Source: Chloroflexota bacterium
GTDB taxonomy: Bacteria; Chloroflexota; Anaerolineae; Anaerolineales; Villigracilaceae
DNA: 64,000 nucleotides
Assembly (NCBI GenBank): GCA_016234485.1
Contig: JACRBL010000022.1
Coordinates: 1-64,000, forward strand
Reading direction: 5' to 3'
How positions within the stretch are numbered: the first letter of the stretch is position 1; each line of letters starts with the position of its first letter. The notes under the pieces are model-generated. The model saw only the letters and a program-made list of their open reading frames with translations, was not told the DNA's origin and searched no databases. The position numbers and the translations under genes are program-made. Below are positions 43,074-52,699 of this stretch, piece by piece.

Positions 43074-43712
43074 TTACGATTGTCTTCGATGGACGATGAG
43101 CAAGAGGCCCGACGCAATTTGAATGTGCGCGACATTGCCTGTCATTTCATTGCTGATGCCGCGCGTCTTGTGCGGGTATAACGTCTCGTCCGATAGCGGC
43201 CAGCGCAGACCCTCTGTGCTGACGCCGCGGACTTCCCCGCCCCAGGGGATGAGCGAGACGACATCGCCGCGTCTCCCTTCGACCTCGGAGCGGGCGCGGC
43301 AGAAAAATGCCTGTTCCACACCGTCGGCGAGTCGAAGGTCGAAAGTCGCAAGTCGAGGATCGGTGAGGAGGGCGATGTTCGCAAGCATCTGGTCGAGACG
43401 ATTCCCGAGCGCGGCCACGATGACGATTTCGCGGTAACCGTTTTTGAGGGCGTAATCGAGCGCGAGTTCGAGATCGGTCTCGTCTTTGTCGCGCGGGTGT
43501 TGGATGATCTTCGTTCCAGATTCGGTCAAGGGTCGAAGGTCGAAGGTCGCGGAGTCGAGGTCGCCGATGATGATGGACGGAGTCCGCCCGAGGTCGAGGA
43601 TGTGACGCGTCCCCCCGTCCGCGGCGAGGAGGAAGTCATCGGGGCGGATCAATCGGCGGGCAGAGTCGAGGTCGGGAAGAGTCCCGTTGGCAAAGATGAT
43701 ACAGCGAGGCAT
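43074..43712 (-). CDS. thiN: Thiamine diphosphokinase
   Basis: 212 residues, normal. Motifs: IIFANGTLPD, LLAADGGTRHIL, PSIIIGDLDS (nucleotide binding), QHPRDKDETDLELALDYAL (metal-binding DETD), and IVAALGNRLDQMLANIALL. It transfers pyrophosphate from ATP to thiamine, giving TPP. Two parts (RLATFDLRLADG and SATFDLRPLTES) are encoded by GTCGAAGGTCGAA-type word repeats. First gene after the TPP riboswitch, so the cofactor controls its own kinase and importer. Confidence 0.9.
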   Translation of the reverse strand: MPRCIIFANGTLPDLDSARRLIRPDDFLLAADGGTRHILDLGRTPSIIIGDLDSATFDLRPLTESGTKIIQHPRDKDETDLELALDYALKNGYREIVIVAALGNRLDQMLANIALLTDPRLATFDLRLADGVEQAFFCRARSEVEGRRGDVVSLIPWGGEVRGVSTEGLRWPLSDETLYPHKTRGISNEMTGNVAHIQIASGLLLIVHRRQS

Positions 43713-43770
43713 TACCCCTCCCTGCCCTCCCCATTTTCCAAAGAACGGAAAATGGGGAGGGGGAGGAAGT

Positions 43771-43800
43771 GAAAATAAAAAATCCTCCCAGCGGAGGATT
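43771..43800 (-). terminator. Riboswitch-controlled terminator
   Basis: On the minus strand AATCCTCC / GGAGGATT with a 4-base loop is followed by TTTTTATTTTC. It lies directly after the TPP aptamer and before thiN. Confidence 0.88.
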
Positions 43801-43805
43801 ACAGA

Positions 43806-43900
43806 ATGCGAGGTTCCCTCCGCTGGTATTAACCAGATCAGGTGATGCGGGTCGAGCGAATACGCTCCTCTCAGCCTGTGTGCCAGGCTCCCCGTTCAGT
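43806..43900 (-). promoter_or_regulatory. TPP riboswitch (THI element)
   Basis: On the minus strand the conserved words appear in order: GGGGAGCC, CTGAGAGGA, GACCC, ACCTGATCTGGTTAATACCA and GCGGAGGGAA, the hallmark of the TPP aptamer. The 3' word CCAGCGGAGG (43817-43826) is exactly complementary to CCTCCGCTGG in the terminator (43788-43797). Without TPP these two pair and prevent the terminator, and with TPP the aptamer holds CCAGCGGAGG and the terminator forms. The operon thiN-thiB-thiP-thiQ-DUF402 is thus turned off by TPP. Confidence 0.96.
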
Positions 43901-43948
43901 TGCGTACGGAGTATATGCCGCGCGGGAGGGGATGTCAAGTCAAAAAAA

Positions 43949-43982
43949 GAGAAACCCGTTTTGTTGCAAAAAACGGGTTTCT
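43949..43982 (-). terminator. Terminator of the hydrolase operon
   Basis: GAAACCCGTTTT / AAAACGGGTTTC overlaps the stop codon of the hydrolase gene, and the riboswitch promoter follows downstream. Confidence 0.8.
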
Positions 43983-44775
43983 ATCGTACGCGTCGCTTCC
44001 ATTCTTCTTTGAATTGCAACTCGGTTGGACTGACGCCCGAGTCGAGGGCGAGGAAGTCCACGAGCAGGCGGTTGAATTTTTGCGTCTCCTCGAGCATGGG
44101 AAAGTGGCCTGAACTTTCGAGGGTAACGCTGTGCATCATATGAGAAAAGATCGTGAGCTTTTCAGGCGGCGGAGGCGGAATGGCCGGGTCGTTCTGCCCA
44201 TAAACGAAGAGACAGGGCAGGTCGGTTTGACGCGCGCCGCCAAAGAGGTTGTTAGCCTGCAAATCGTCCATCGAGGCGGCAATGGCTTTGGGGTCGGCCT
44301 TCGCCGTGTCGGAGAGCGCGGCCACCACTTCGGGGGCGCGGTTCGAGAGCCAGTCGGCCAGTTCGGCGGGCGCGGAGGTGAGCATGCGCTGGTTGACCGC
44401 GCCATAGTCCACGGGGCAGTTGACGACCATCATGCGGTCCAAGACATTTTGGGTTTGGAAGCGCCGCGCAAAGTGAAACGCCACTAACGCGCCGAGTCCG
44501 TGCCCCACGATGGCGATCTTGCCGATGCCCATTTTTTCCATGAAAGCGCGCAGCATGTCGGCCTGCTTGTCGAGGTTGTAGCCCATGGCGTTGTGGGCGG
44601 TTTCGCCAAAACCCCAAAGATCAAGCGCGTAGGCACGATAGGAGGTGGACGCCACCTGCAAGGTGGGGATCCAATATTTCCATGAGCCCACCCAGCCGTG
44701 CAGGAAGAAGACAGGACGTCCCTTGCCCAGCACTTCATAGTGGACAATCGCGTTATCAAGGAATACGACGCTCAT
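43981..44775 (-). CDS. Alpha/beta-hydrolase fold protein without the nucleophile serine
   Basis: 264 residues. HGWVGSW forms the oxyanion part. The acid is in VYGQNDPAIPP, and the histidine in ESSGHFPMLEE. The nucleophile elbow reads GHGLG instead of GHSMG, because the serine codon is GGA (Gly). The paralogue at 56658 keeps GHSMG and is about 30 % identical. The missing nucleophile suggests a binding or regulatory role instead of hydrolysis. ATG 44775 has GGGGGTG upstream. The gene lies alone between two repeat tracts. Confidence 0.85.
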   Translation of the reverse strand: MSVVFLDNAIVHYEVLGKGRPVFFLHGWVGSWKYWIPTLQVASTSYRAYALDLWGFGETAHNAMGYNLDKQADMLRAFMEKMGIGKIAIVGHGLGALVAFHFARRFQTQNVLDRMMVVNCPVDYGAVNQRMLTSAPAELADWLSNRAPEVVAALSDTAKADPKAIAASMDDLQANNLFGGARQTDLPCLFVYGQNDPAIPPPPPEKLTIFSHMMHSVTLESSGHFPMLEETQKFNRLLVDFLALDSGVSPTELQFKEEWKRRVR

Positions 44776-44814
44776 TGGGGGTGCAGTGACTTTCTTTCAC
44801 GGAACTGGTTTGTA

Positions 44815-44882
44815 TTGCGTATTTCGTACTGCGTATTGCGTATTGCTTAATACGAAGTACGCAGTATGCGGTACGCAATAAT
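44815..44882. repeat. TACTGCGTA word repeat
   Basis: GCGTATTTCGTACTGCG, TATTGCGTATTGCTTAATAC and GAAGTACGCAGTATGCG are copies in both orientations of the word also at 39958-40026. Confidence 0.8.
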
Positions 44883-44886
44883 CTAA

Positions 44887-45261
44887 TCACTTCCCAAACT
44901 TCGCCAAGATCGCCTTGACACGTTCGGTCAGTTGGTCGGGGGCGAAGGGTTTAAGCAGGTATTCCTCCGCTCCCACGTCGAGTCCCGTTTGAATTTCGCT
45001 TTCCTGTCCTTTGGCGGAAAGGAAGACAACGGGAATATCCCTCAGGTTGGGGTCTGCCTTTATCACGCGGCAGGCGTCGTAGCCCGTCATGCGCGGCATA
45101 CGGACATCCATCAAGATGAGGTCGGGTTTCTCTTTGGGGGCGAGTTGAACCGCCTCCTCCCCATTGGAGGCGGCCGCCACTTCATGGCCTGCAAAGCGCA
45201 GGGTGAAGGCCACCAAATCTCGAATATCCCGTTCGTCTTCAGCGATTAATATTTTTGCCAT
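44887..45261 (-). CDS. Single-domain response regulator (CheY-like)
   Basis: 124 residues, receiver domain only. The acidic pocket EDERD, phosphoacceptor Asp in LILMDVRMP, the conserved Ser/Thr in FLSAKGQ and Lys in LLKPFAP are all present. It overlaps the end of the large kinase gene by 23 bases, so the kinase probably phosphorylates it. No output domain: it acts by binding a partner. Confidence 0.93.
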   Translation of the reverse strand: MAKILIAEDERDIRDLVAFTLRFAGHEVAAASNGEEAVQLAPKEKPDLILMDVRMPRMTGYDACRVIKADPNLRDIPVVFLSAKGQESEIQTGLDVGAEEYLLKPFAPDQLTERVKAILAKFGK

Positions 45262-48200
45262 TCTTGCCTCGTCCAGAGGAGTCTGTTTGATGTGCGGGGA
45301 GCGTAAAGGAGAAGGCGCTGCCCTCGCCTGGGACGCCCTTGCTGGTCATCCAAATGCGGCCGTGGTGCATTTCCACGAGTTGCCGCACAATGGAAAGCCC
45401 CAACCCGGTGCCTGGGGTAGCGAGAACGAGCGGATGCTCGCCTCGATAAAACCGTTCAAACACGCGTTCCTGGTCTTCAGTAGCCACGCCCACGCCGCTG
45501 TCTATCACGTCCACTTGCACTTCGCCATTCTCAGGGTGGATGCGGACCTGAATCTGTCCATCCTTGGGTGTGTAGTGATAGGCGTTATCCACCAGGTTGT
45601 CGAGAATCTGGCGCACACGCTCCGAGTCGCCAAAGACGCGTGGCAGGTCTTTGGGCGCTTCGAGCGAGATGGCCATGGGCTTGTTTTCCTCCTGCGAGCG
45701 GCGCAGGATGTCGGCCAGCACGTCTTCGGCCACTTCGCGCAGGTCGAGGGCCTGGGGCGCAAGCGTCACGCGTCCGGCCTCGATGCGCGAGATGTCGAGC
45801 AGGTCATTGACCAGGATGTTAAGTCGTTCGGTATTGCTCTTGATGATATTAAGGAAGTGCGACTGGTTCTCGTTCAACGCGCCGGCCGCGCCCAATAACA
45901 GGATGTCGGCGTAGCCGCGGATGGACGTCATCGGGGTGCGGAGCTCGTGGCTGACGGTCGCGACAAACTCGGACTTGAGGCGGTCCACTTCGACCTCGTG
46001 CGTGATGTCGCGGAAGATGGACACCGTGCCGAGGAAGTCGTTCAGCAACATGACGGGCGAGAGATGCACCAGCACGATGCGTTTGTTGTCCAGTTCGATC
46101 TGTTCGGCGTAGGTATCGCCAGGCTCATACGAAGCGGGGTTCTCCGACCAGCCGCGCACAGTCTGCATCCAAGTCGAGGCGGCTTTGCCAAACAGCCCGC
46201 CGAAAGTGTCCAGGGATTGGCCGAGGATGTTGGCGGAAATCAAGTCGAGAATGCGCTCGGCAGAATTGTTGACAAAGGTGATCTTGTTGTCGAAACTGGT
46301 GACCAGCACGCCATCGGCCACGGCCTCGAGGATGGCTTGCGAGCGGCTGGCTTCTTCCTGTTCCTTGCGGAGCATGGTGCCAAGGCGCTCGGCCTGGTCG
46401 CGGATGAGTTCGTACAGGTTGGCGTTGTTGATGGCGACGGCCACCTGTCCGCCGATGGCCTGGACGAGGTTGAGCAACTCGGGGCTGAAGTGCGCTACCT
46501 TGCGATGGAAGACCATCAGCACGCCGATCACATCCTCGCCGACCATCATGGGTGCGACGATGCCGGAGCGATGGTCGCGCGAACCGGAGGTGGCGCGCAC
46601 CCAGCGCGCATCCTGATGCAGGTCTTCGATCAGCACGCCCTGGCGGTTTTCCACCACCCAGCCCGCCAGTCCTTCGCCCACGCGCAGGGTGACGATGCGG
46701 TTCTCTTCCACGGCCTGGCGCGTGAGGTAGCCGTATCCTGCGCGATAGTGGAGCAGATTGTCGTCCGCTTGCAGGAGCATGATGGTGCCCTGCTCCGCGC
46801 CGATGGCTTCGTTGAGGAGCGCCAGGGTGCGATTGAGGGCGCGGTCGAGGTCGAGACTCGAAGACACCTCGGTAAGGATGCGAAGGAGGGTTTCGGTGTT
46901 TTGCTGTTCGCGTTGCAACTGGGCGGTGCGTTCGATGACGCGCGCTTCCAGTTCCTCCGCGAGGCGCTGGGTCTCGGCAAACAGGCGTCCGTTTTGGATG
47001 GCGACCACGGCCTGGTTACCCAGCGTGCTAAGAATCTGGAGATCTTCCTTGTTATAAACGTTCAACTGATAACTCTGCGCGGACAACATGCCAATCGTCT
47101 CGCCGCCGATTGTCATGGGGACAGCGAGGATCGAAGGCGGCGTTCCCAGTTCGCCATAAGTGACTCCGTCCACCGCGTTGGCCTGTTCTGTGCCGTGCAG
47201 GAGCAATGGTTCGCCGCGGGCGATCACGTTGCCGCTCAGTCCCTTGCCAAGCGGGATGCGCTGGTTGGGCGAGCGCGTTTCGCCGTCAATCAGGTACACG
47301 CCTTCGATCTCCTGGGCTTCCTTGTCGAGCAGAGCGATCACGAAGGCCTCCACAGGCATCAAGCGCTGGACGGCCTTGTGAATGAAGGCGTAAATTTCCT
47401 CGGGGTCGAGGCTGGAGTTGATCTCGCTACTGGCCTGATTGAGAATGGCGAAGCGTTCGGCGGTCTGCACGGTGGATTGATATAAGCGCGTATTTTCGAG
47501 CGCGATGGAAGTCTGGTTGCCCACGGTGCGCGCCAGTTCGATCTCGTTGAGGCCGAAGCGCGTCTCCTCGCCGCCGTGGATGAGGATGATGAAGCGCGTC
47601 TCGTTCGCGCCGAGCGGCAGGATCATCAGTCCGCGCGTATCGAGGCCGAGGAAGTCCAGCAGGGCGCGGGTCTCTTCTTCGGCGCGCACGTCGTCGGTGG
47701 TAAAGAGGCCGCGCGATTCCTCGCGCAGTCGATTGAGAAGCGGCGAATCGGGGATGGGCCGCGAGATGGCGCGACGCGCGCGAGGCAGAACCATCCGCAG
47801 GTCCGCGCGGCCGCGCTCGTACGCGATGACGGAGACGCGCAACGCGCCGAGGGCGGTCAATAATTCCTGCGAGGAAAGAGTCAGGATCTGGTCGGTATCG
47901 AGCAGGCCGCTCAATTCCGAGGAGAAGCGGTTGAGCAGGGCCAGGCGCTTGGAACGATCGTCCAGTTCGGCGGCGCGTCCGAGGCTCTCTTCGAAGAGAC
48001 GGGCATTTTCCAAAGCCACCGCGGCCTGCGAGGCAAAGGTGGTGGCTACTTGCGTGTGTTCAGTGGTGTAGAAATTGGCCTCGATCTTTTCGAGGGCAAT
48101 CAAGCCGATCACCTGCCCTTTCGCCATGAGCGGGATGCCCATCCACGAAAGACGCGGGGTTTCGTAGGCCGGGAAGCGCGAGTCTTCGCGCACGTCGCCC

Positions 48201-51200
48201 ACCGAAATCGGCTGGCCAAGTCGGATCATTTCCTTGAAGAGGATGCTATCGGCCACGTTGACATTAAGGCCGACGCGTTTTTCGGTATCGGGAAAACCGC
48301 GCGCCGCGTGGACGGTAAGCTGGTCGCGTTCGCGCATCCACAAGGTGGCGGTGTCGTAACGCAGAACGGGCAACAACTGATCGAGCAACGAAGAGATAAG
48401 CTCGCGGCTTTGCAGGCTGGACGTAATGGTGGCGGCCACGTCGGTGAGGGCTTGCAATTGGCCGGCGCGTTCCTGCGTGGCTTGCACGAGGCGCACGTTT
48501 TCGAGCGAGAGGGCCACCTGTTGTGAAAGCGAGGAGAGCAGGGTTTCGTCGTTTTGTTTGAAGGCCGCGGGGGTGTTGAAGTTATCCAAAACCAACACGC
48601 CCAAATTTTGTTCGCCCGCCAGAATGGGGAGCACGAGGCTCGAAACGGGCAGGCGTCCGCCTGTGACGCGGCGATAGAGCAACAAACCTTCGGGGTTGAG
48701 GGGATAATCGCGCGTCAGGTTCAACTCGTCCACGCGGCGCGGCTTGCCCGTGGCAAAGACCACGCCCGGTAGGGCCTCGCCCGCCGCGAACGAAATCTCG
48801 CGCATGCCTTCGTTATCGGCATAGCCAGAGACGGCGCGCGGTTTGAGTTTGAGCGTTTGCGGATCCCAAAGCAAAACGACTCCCGCGTGCGCGGCCGAGA
48901 TGACGCGGCGGGCGCTTTCGAGCAGGGAGCGCACAATGTTATCGGGGTTCAGTCCGCTCAACTGGCGGCTGAAATCGAGCAACAGGTCCACTTCGGTGAG
49001 GCGGCGGCGCGTCTCCGCGAGCAGTTGGATGTTTTGCAAAACCACGGCGGTCTGGCGCGCGATCTGGTAATAGACTTGTCGGTCCTCGTCGGTGAGGCCG
49101 GTTAACGGTTCCGGCGAGACCGCCAACACGCCCGCCACGATGTGAGTTTCAATGCGGATGGGCAGGCAGACCACGCCTTTGGCGCGCAAGCCGTTCAGCA
49201 ACGCCGCGTCGCGCCATTCGTCGCTCTCCTCCAGGTTGGGGAGGATGAGCGACTCGCCCGTCTGGAGGATGGAACGCAGGGGATTACGCTGACCGAATAA
49301 CGCTTCAGGGTTCGCGGACTTTGGGACGCTTCCCAACACCTGGAGCAGACGCGGCCCTTCGGGCGAGTCTTCGGCGATCAGCGCCACCGACATGCCCAAC
49401 TGCGTGAGCATCTCGCGTCCGAGCGCGAGCAACGCCGAGGGCGCGTCCAACTGGCGGCTGACCGATTCGGTGATGGCCAGCCCGGCGCGGATGCGTTGGG
49501 CGCGGCGATCAAGATTGTGGATGGAGATGGTCTGATCGAGGTCTTTTCGCAGGAGGATGGGCAGGTCGTTTTGGGTGACGGATAAAAGCCTCTGCTGGCG
49601 TTGCAGGCCCGAGGTCAACGAATCGATGCGGCCTTTCATCTCCAATATGCGGCGTTGATTAAGGATGGCAAGCTCGGCCTGGGCGGCAAAGATTTCCAGC
49701 ACGTCGAGGGTGGCGCGGTCGGGACGCAGGTTGTCGCGCGGCACATCCACGCTGAGCAGGCCAAGCGGATTCGCTTGCTGGTCTTCGAGCAGGATGATGA
49801 GGAAGTCTTCGGGATTCCAGGCGTTGCTCGATTTAACGCGTTCCACCGCATGAGGCAGGGTGACTGTGTGGACTTCGGAGGGGATGACGGGCGTCTGGTC
49901 GGCGGGGATGAAGTGGGCGCGCCCAATCTTAAATTCGGGGCGGAGCAATTGCAAAACGCCCTGCAAAGGTTGTTTGCGCGCCAGCAATTCCTCCAGCGCT
50001 TCGGCCGGGAGGCCCACGCCCGCCAAACGTTGGAGCATGCCCGTATCGGGTTCGTAAATGCTGAACAGCGCGATGTTGAAGGGCGTGGCCTGTTGGATGG
50101 CGGAAGCGATCTCCAGCAGGGTTTTATCAAGCGGACGTTCAAAATTGGATGCGGATGCGATTTTGGAAAGGTGCGCGAGCGTAGCCGCGCGTTGTTTGAG
50201 TTGGCCGGCCGCCAGCGCCTGATCCTGGAAGCGGCGCGCATTGCCGAGCGCCACGGCGGCCTGCAACGCGAGGGTCTCAATGGTCTCGAGCAATTCCACG
50301 TCGAAGTGTTCCACGCGGGAGGAGTGCAGGTTGATCACGCCCAGCATTTTGCCCTGGTGAAGAATCGGCGCCACCAGCGCAGATTTAACGCCCTCGTGCG
50401 GCGGCTGGAAGAGATTCCCTTCAAAGTCGAAAACGATCAACGGCTCGCGGTTGGCGAGGATCTGACGCGTGAGGGCCAGGAGCGGCTCGTCGGCGGGGCA
50501 ACCCAACTGGTAGGTGATGCGCGGGGCGAGCGGGTCGGATTCGGGGTCGAAAACGAGGATCGTGCCGCAATCGGCGCGGGTCAGTTGCATGCTTTGTTCG
50601 TGAATGGCCTCGAGCAGGCGGGTGAGGTCCATCGAGGCGTTCAGTTCGCGCGCCACGTGCGAGATGGCGGTCAATTGCTCCACGCGACGGCGCAGGCTGG
50701 CGTCGGTCTGGTTGAGCAGGGCCGCGCCTTCCACAGCCGCGGCCAGCAATCCCGCCGCGGTGGTGACGAGTTGCATGTCGTTAATGTTGAAAAAGTCGGC
50801 GGCGCGGCTTCCGAGCATGAACTCGCCCACACTGCGCTCGCGCGCCAGCAAGGGAACGACCATCACCGATTCGACGCGCACGGCGTCCAGGATGCGGCGG
50901 TAGACGGGCATCACGCGATCGTCCACGCTCAGGCGGCCTGAACTGAAGGGACGTTGCAATCCAGAGACGGTGGCAAGCCGCAACTCGCGCTCGTCCGCTT
51001 CCATGCGCGCCAACTTCTGAACGCTATCCGCGGGGACGCCCCAAACCGAGCTTTCATGGACTCGCAGTTCGTGCGTCTGACCGTCGAGCAAATAAATGGC
51101 GGCGGTGTCGGCGCGCAGGATTTTGGAGAGTTCCTGCACGGTGAAGTTAAGGATTTCGTCCAGCGTGGCCGAGGAGGCCACCAGGCTGGCGATCCTTCGC

Positions 51201-52687
51201 AGAGATTCGGAACGCTGACTGCGCGTGCGCGCGTCTTGCACGAGCAGGGCATTATCCAGAATGGTGGCGATCTGCTCTGTAACAATGTTGGCGAGGCGCA
51301 ATTCCTCCGAAGAGAAGGCGGCCGCGCCGCCGCGATGATTGGATAATTGCAGATAGCCCAGCGTCTTTCCTTCAGAGATAAGGGGGACGAGGGCCAGGTC
51401 GCGCACGCTGGCGAGGAAGGCCAGGTCTTGCAGGCCGAGGTCGCGCACGTCCTGCTCGCTGGGCGCGTCCATGCTGAGGATGACGCGCTGGCTTTTGATG
51501 AGTTGCGCGCCCGCGCTCTTGGGCTGGATGACCGAGCGATAGACGGCCACTACATTCTCCGGCAGGCCGATAAAGGGATTTTGCCCTGCCAGTGTGTGAT
51601 CGTCTTCGTTGTAGAGCAGGATGCCGATGATGCCCACGTTGAAGAGCGGGGCGAGCGTATCCACGAGGCGGCTGAACAGTTCCTGCATGTCGGTGATGGA
51701 GCTGGCGGCCTGCGAGAGTTTCGTCAACCCGCTTAGTTCAACCACGCGCTCGCGTTCCACCGCGAAACGGCGCGCGTTGCGAATGGCGGCGGCGGCCTGC
51801 CCGCCCAGGGCCTGCATCAACTCGGCGTCCTGCACGGTCAGGCCGCTGGAGCCCATCTGTCCCACCTCCAAAACGCCAAGCATTTCATTATCAACGATCA
51901 ACGGAATGCCGATATAAGATTTGACCAGGAAGGCCGCATCGTCCGCCCGCACGCGTCCATCGGCGGCAAAGATCGGGGCGCGCTGGCTGGCCAGGAGTTC
52001 GTGGTAATCGCCGAATTGCGAGTGCGCCGAGGTGATGACGCGCCCATTCCCGCCGTTCTCGTCATAACGATAGATGACGAGCGACTGCGTTTTCGGATCC
52101 TCTAATTTGATCTCCATCAATTCCGCGGAGACGAGTCTTTCCACATTTTGAAAGACGGCCCGCAGGGTGGAGTCCAAATCAAGGTTCGCGGGGATGGACT
52201 GGCTGAAATCGGCAATGACCTTTAAAGCCGAATTGGAAAAATGCCCGCCCGGGCTTTCGGCGGAGGAAAACTCCATCCCCCGTAAAGTAAGAAGCATGAT
52301 GGGGTTGAAGCCCGGCACGCGGTGGGAGGACGCGTCCACCAGCCGCCCATTGACGGAGAAACGCTTCATCCCCTCGGTGGCGCACAGGTCCAAAAATTCC
52401 TGCGAGGGACGCGCATGACGCGCCAGGCGTTCCAGGTCTGAGGCTTCGCCTTCGACCAGGGCAAACATGGCGCGGGCCGCGGCGTTGATATATTCCACGC
52501 GGCCGCCCATCTGCACGATGATGACCGCGTCGGTGGATTGTGATTCAAAGAAGGGAAGGGATGGGTCTGGTTGGGAGATGGAGGCAGAGCCTCGGCGCGG
52601 CAACATTCGGAGAAAGCCCCAGATCAGCAGTCCCATAAAAAGACTGACAAAAACGAGGAGAATGCCGGAACCTGCGCCGATAGACAT
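45239..52687 (-). CDS. Giant histidine kinase with eleven GAF domains
   Basis: 2482 residues. One N-terminal membrane helix (GILLVFVSLFMGLLIWGFLR), a PAS-like region (about 45-120), then eleven GAF domains in a row (about 150-2120; each ends in a helix such as AAVALGNARRF, AVALENARLFEES, AVAINNANLYE). A PAS domain follows (about 2125-2245, ILEAVADGVLVTS), then HisKA with VSHELRTPMTSIRGYA (phosphoacceptor His) and HATPase (DNLVDNAYHY, VIDSGVGVATE, GTGLGLSIV). GAF domains bind small ligands or tetrapyrroles; none shows the Cys of phytochromes in a clear place. It is an integrating sensor. Single open frame, no repeat DNA seen in it. It is followed by a receiver gene and preceded by a receiver-GGDEF-like gene. 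Confidence 0.95.
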   Translation of the reverse strand: MSIGAGSGILLVFVSLFMGLLIWGFLRMLPRRGSASISQPDPSLPFFESQSTDAVIIVQMGGRVEYINAAARAMFALVEGEASDLERLARHARPSQEFLDLCATEGMKRFSVNGRLVDASSHRVPGFNPIMLLTLRGMEFSSAESPGGHFSNSALKVIADFSQSIPANLDLDSTLRAVFQNVERLVSAELMEIKLEDPKTQSLVIYRYDENGGNGRVITSAHSQFGDYHELLASQRAPIFAADGRVRADDAAFLVKSYIGIPLIVDNEMLGVLEVGQMGSSGLTVQDAELMQALGGQAAAAIRNARRFAVERERVVELSGLTKLSQAASSITDMQELFSRLVDTLAPLFNVGIIGILLYNEDDHTLAGQNPFIGLPENVVAVYRSVIQPKSAGAQLIKSQRVILSMDAPSEQDVRDLGLQDLAFLASVRDLALVPLISEGKTLGYLQLSNHRGGAAAFSSEELRLANIVTEQIATILDNALLVQDARTRSQRSESLRRIASLVASSATLDEILNFTVQELSKILRADTAAIYLLDGQTHELRVHESSVWGVPADSVQKLARMEADERELRLATVSGLQRPFSSGRLSVDDRVMPVYRRILDAVRVESVMVVPLLARERSVGEFMLGSRAADFFNINDMQLVTTAAGLLAAAVEGAALLNQTDASLRRRVEQLTAISHVARELNASMDLTRLLEAIHEQSMQLTRADCGTILVFDPESDPLAPRITYQLGCPADEPLLALTRQILANREPLIVFDFEGNLFQPPHEGVKSALVAPILHQGKMLGVINLHSSRVEHFDVELLETIETLALQAAVALGNARRFQDQALAAGQLKQRAATLAHLSKIASASNFERPLDKTLLEIASAIQQATPFNIALFSIYEPDTGMLQRLAGVGLPAEALEELLARKQPLQGVLQLLRPEFKIGRAHFIPADQTPVIPSEVHTVTLPHAVERVKSSNAWNPEDFLIILLEDQQANPLGLLSVDVPRDNLRPDRATLDVLEIFAAQAELAILNQRRILEMKGRIDSLTSGLQRQQRLLSVTQNDLPILLRKDLDQTISIHNLDRRAQRIRAGLAITESVSRQLDAPSALLALGREMLTQLGMSVALIAEDSPEGPRLLQVLGSVPKSANPEALFGQRNPLRSILQTGESLILPNLEESDEWRDAALLNGLRAKGVVCLPIRIETHIVAGVLAVSPEPLTGLTDEDRQVYYQIARQTAVVLQNIQLLAETRRRLTEVDLLLDFSRQLSGLNPDNIVRSLLESARRVISAAHAGVVLLWDPQTLKLKPRAVSGYADNEGMREISFAAGEALPGVVFATGKPRRVDELNLTRDYPLNPEGLLLYRRVTGGRLPVSSLVLPILAGEQNLGVLVLDNFNTPAAFKQNDETLLSSLSQQVALSLENVRLVQATQERAGQLQALTDVAATITSSLQSRELISSLLDQLLPVLRYDTATLWMRERDQLTVHAARGFPDTEKRVGLNVNVADSILFKEMIRLGQPISVGDVREDSRFPAYETPRLSWMGIPLMAKGQVIGLIALEKIEANFYTTEHTQVATTFASQAAVALENARLFEESLGRAAELDDRSKRLALLNRFSSELSGLLDTDQILTLSSQELLTALGALRVSVIAYERGRADLRMVLPRARRAISRPIPDSPLLNRLREESRGLFTTDDVRAEEETRALLDFLGLDTRGLMILPLGANETRFIILIHGGEETRFGLNEIELARTVGNQTSIALENTRLYQSTVQTAERFAILNQASSEINSSLDPEEIYAFIHKAVQRLMPVEAFVIALLDKEAQEIEGVYLIDGETRSPNQRIPLGKGLSGNVIARGEPLLLHGTEQANAVDGVTYGELGTPPSILAVPMTIGGETIGMLSAQSYQLNVYNKEDLQILSTLGNQAVVAIQNGRLFAETQRLAEELEARVIERTAQLQREQQNTETLLRILTEVSSSLDLDRALNRTLALLNEAIGAEQGTIMLLQADDNLLHYRAGYGYLTRQAVEENRIVTLRVGEGLAGWVVENRQGVLIEDLHQDARWVRATSGSRDHRSGIVAPMMVGEDVIGVLMVFHRKVAHFSPELLNLVQAIGGQVAVAINNANLYELIRDQAERLGTMLRKEQEEASRSQAILEAVADGVLVTSFDNKITFVNNSAERILDLISANILGQSLDTFGGLFGKAASTWMQTVRGWSENPASYEPGDTYAEQIELDNKRIVLVHLSPVMLLNDFLGTVSIFRDITHEVEVDRLKSEFVATVSHELRTPMTSIRGYADILLLGAAGALNENQSHFLNIIKSNTERLNILVNDLLDISRIEAGRVTLAPQALDLREVAEDVLADILRRSQEENKPMAISLEAPKDLPRVFGDSERVRQILDNLVDNAYHYTPKDGQIQVRIHPENGEVQVDVIDSGVGVATEDQERVFERFYRGEHPLVLATPGTGLGLSIVRQLVEMHHGRIWMTSKGVPGEGSAFSFTLPAHQTDSSGRGKNGKNINR

Positions 52688-52699
52688 GACGCGTCAACC

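Noticed and set aside
45947..47485. Long plus-strand ORF (512 codons) opposite the giant kinase
   Set aside because: It has no recognisable domain, is a His/Glu/Val-rich reverse image of GC-rich codons, and lies wholly inside the kinase gene.
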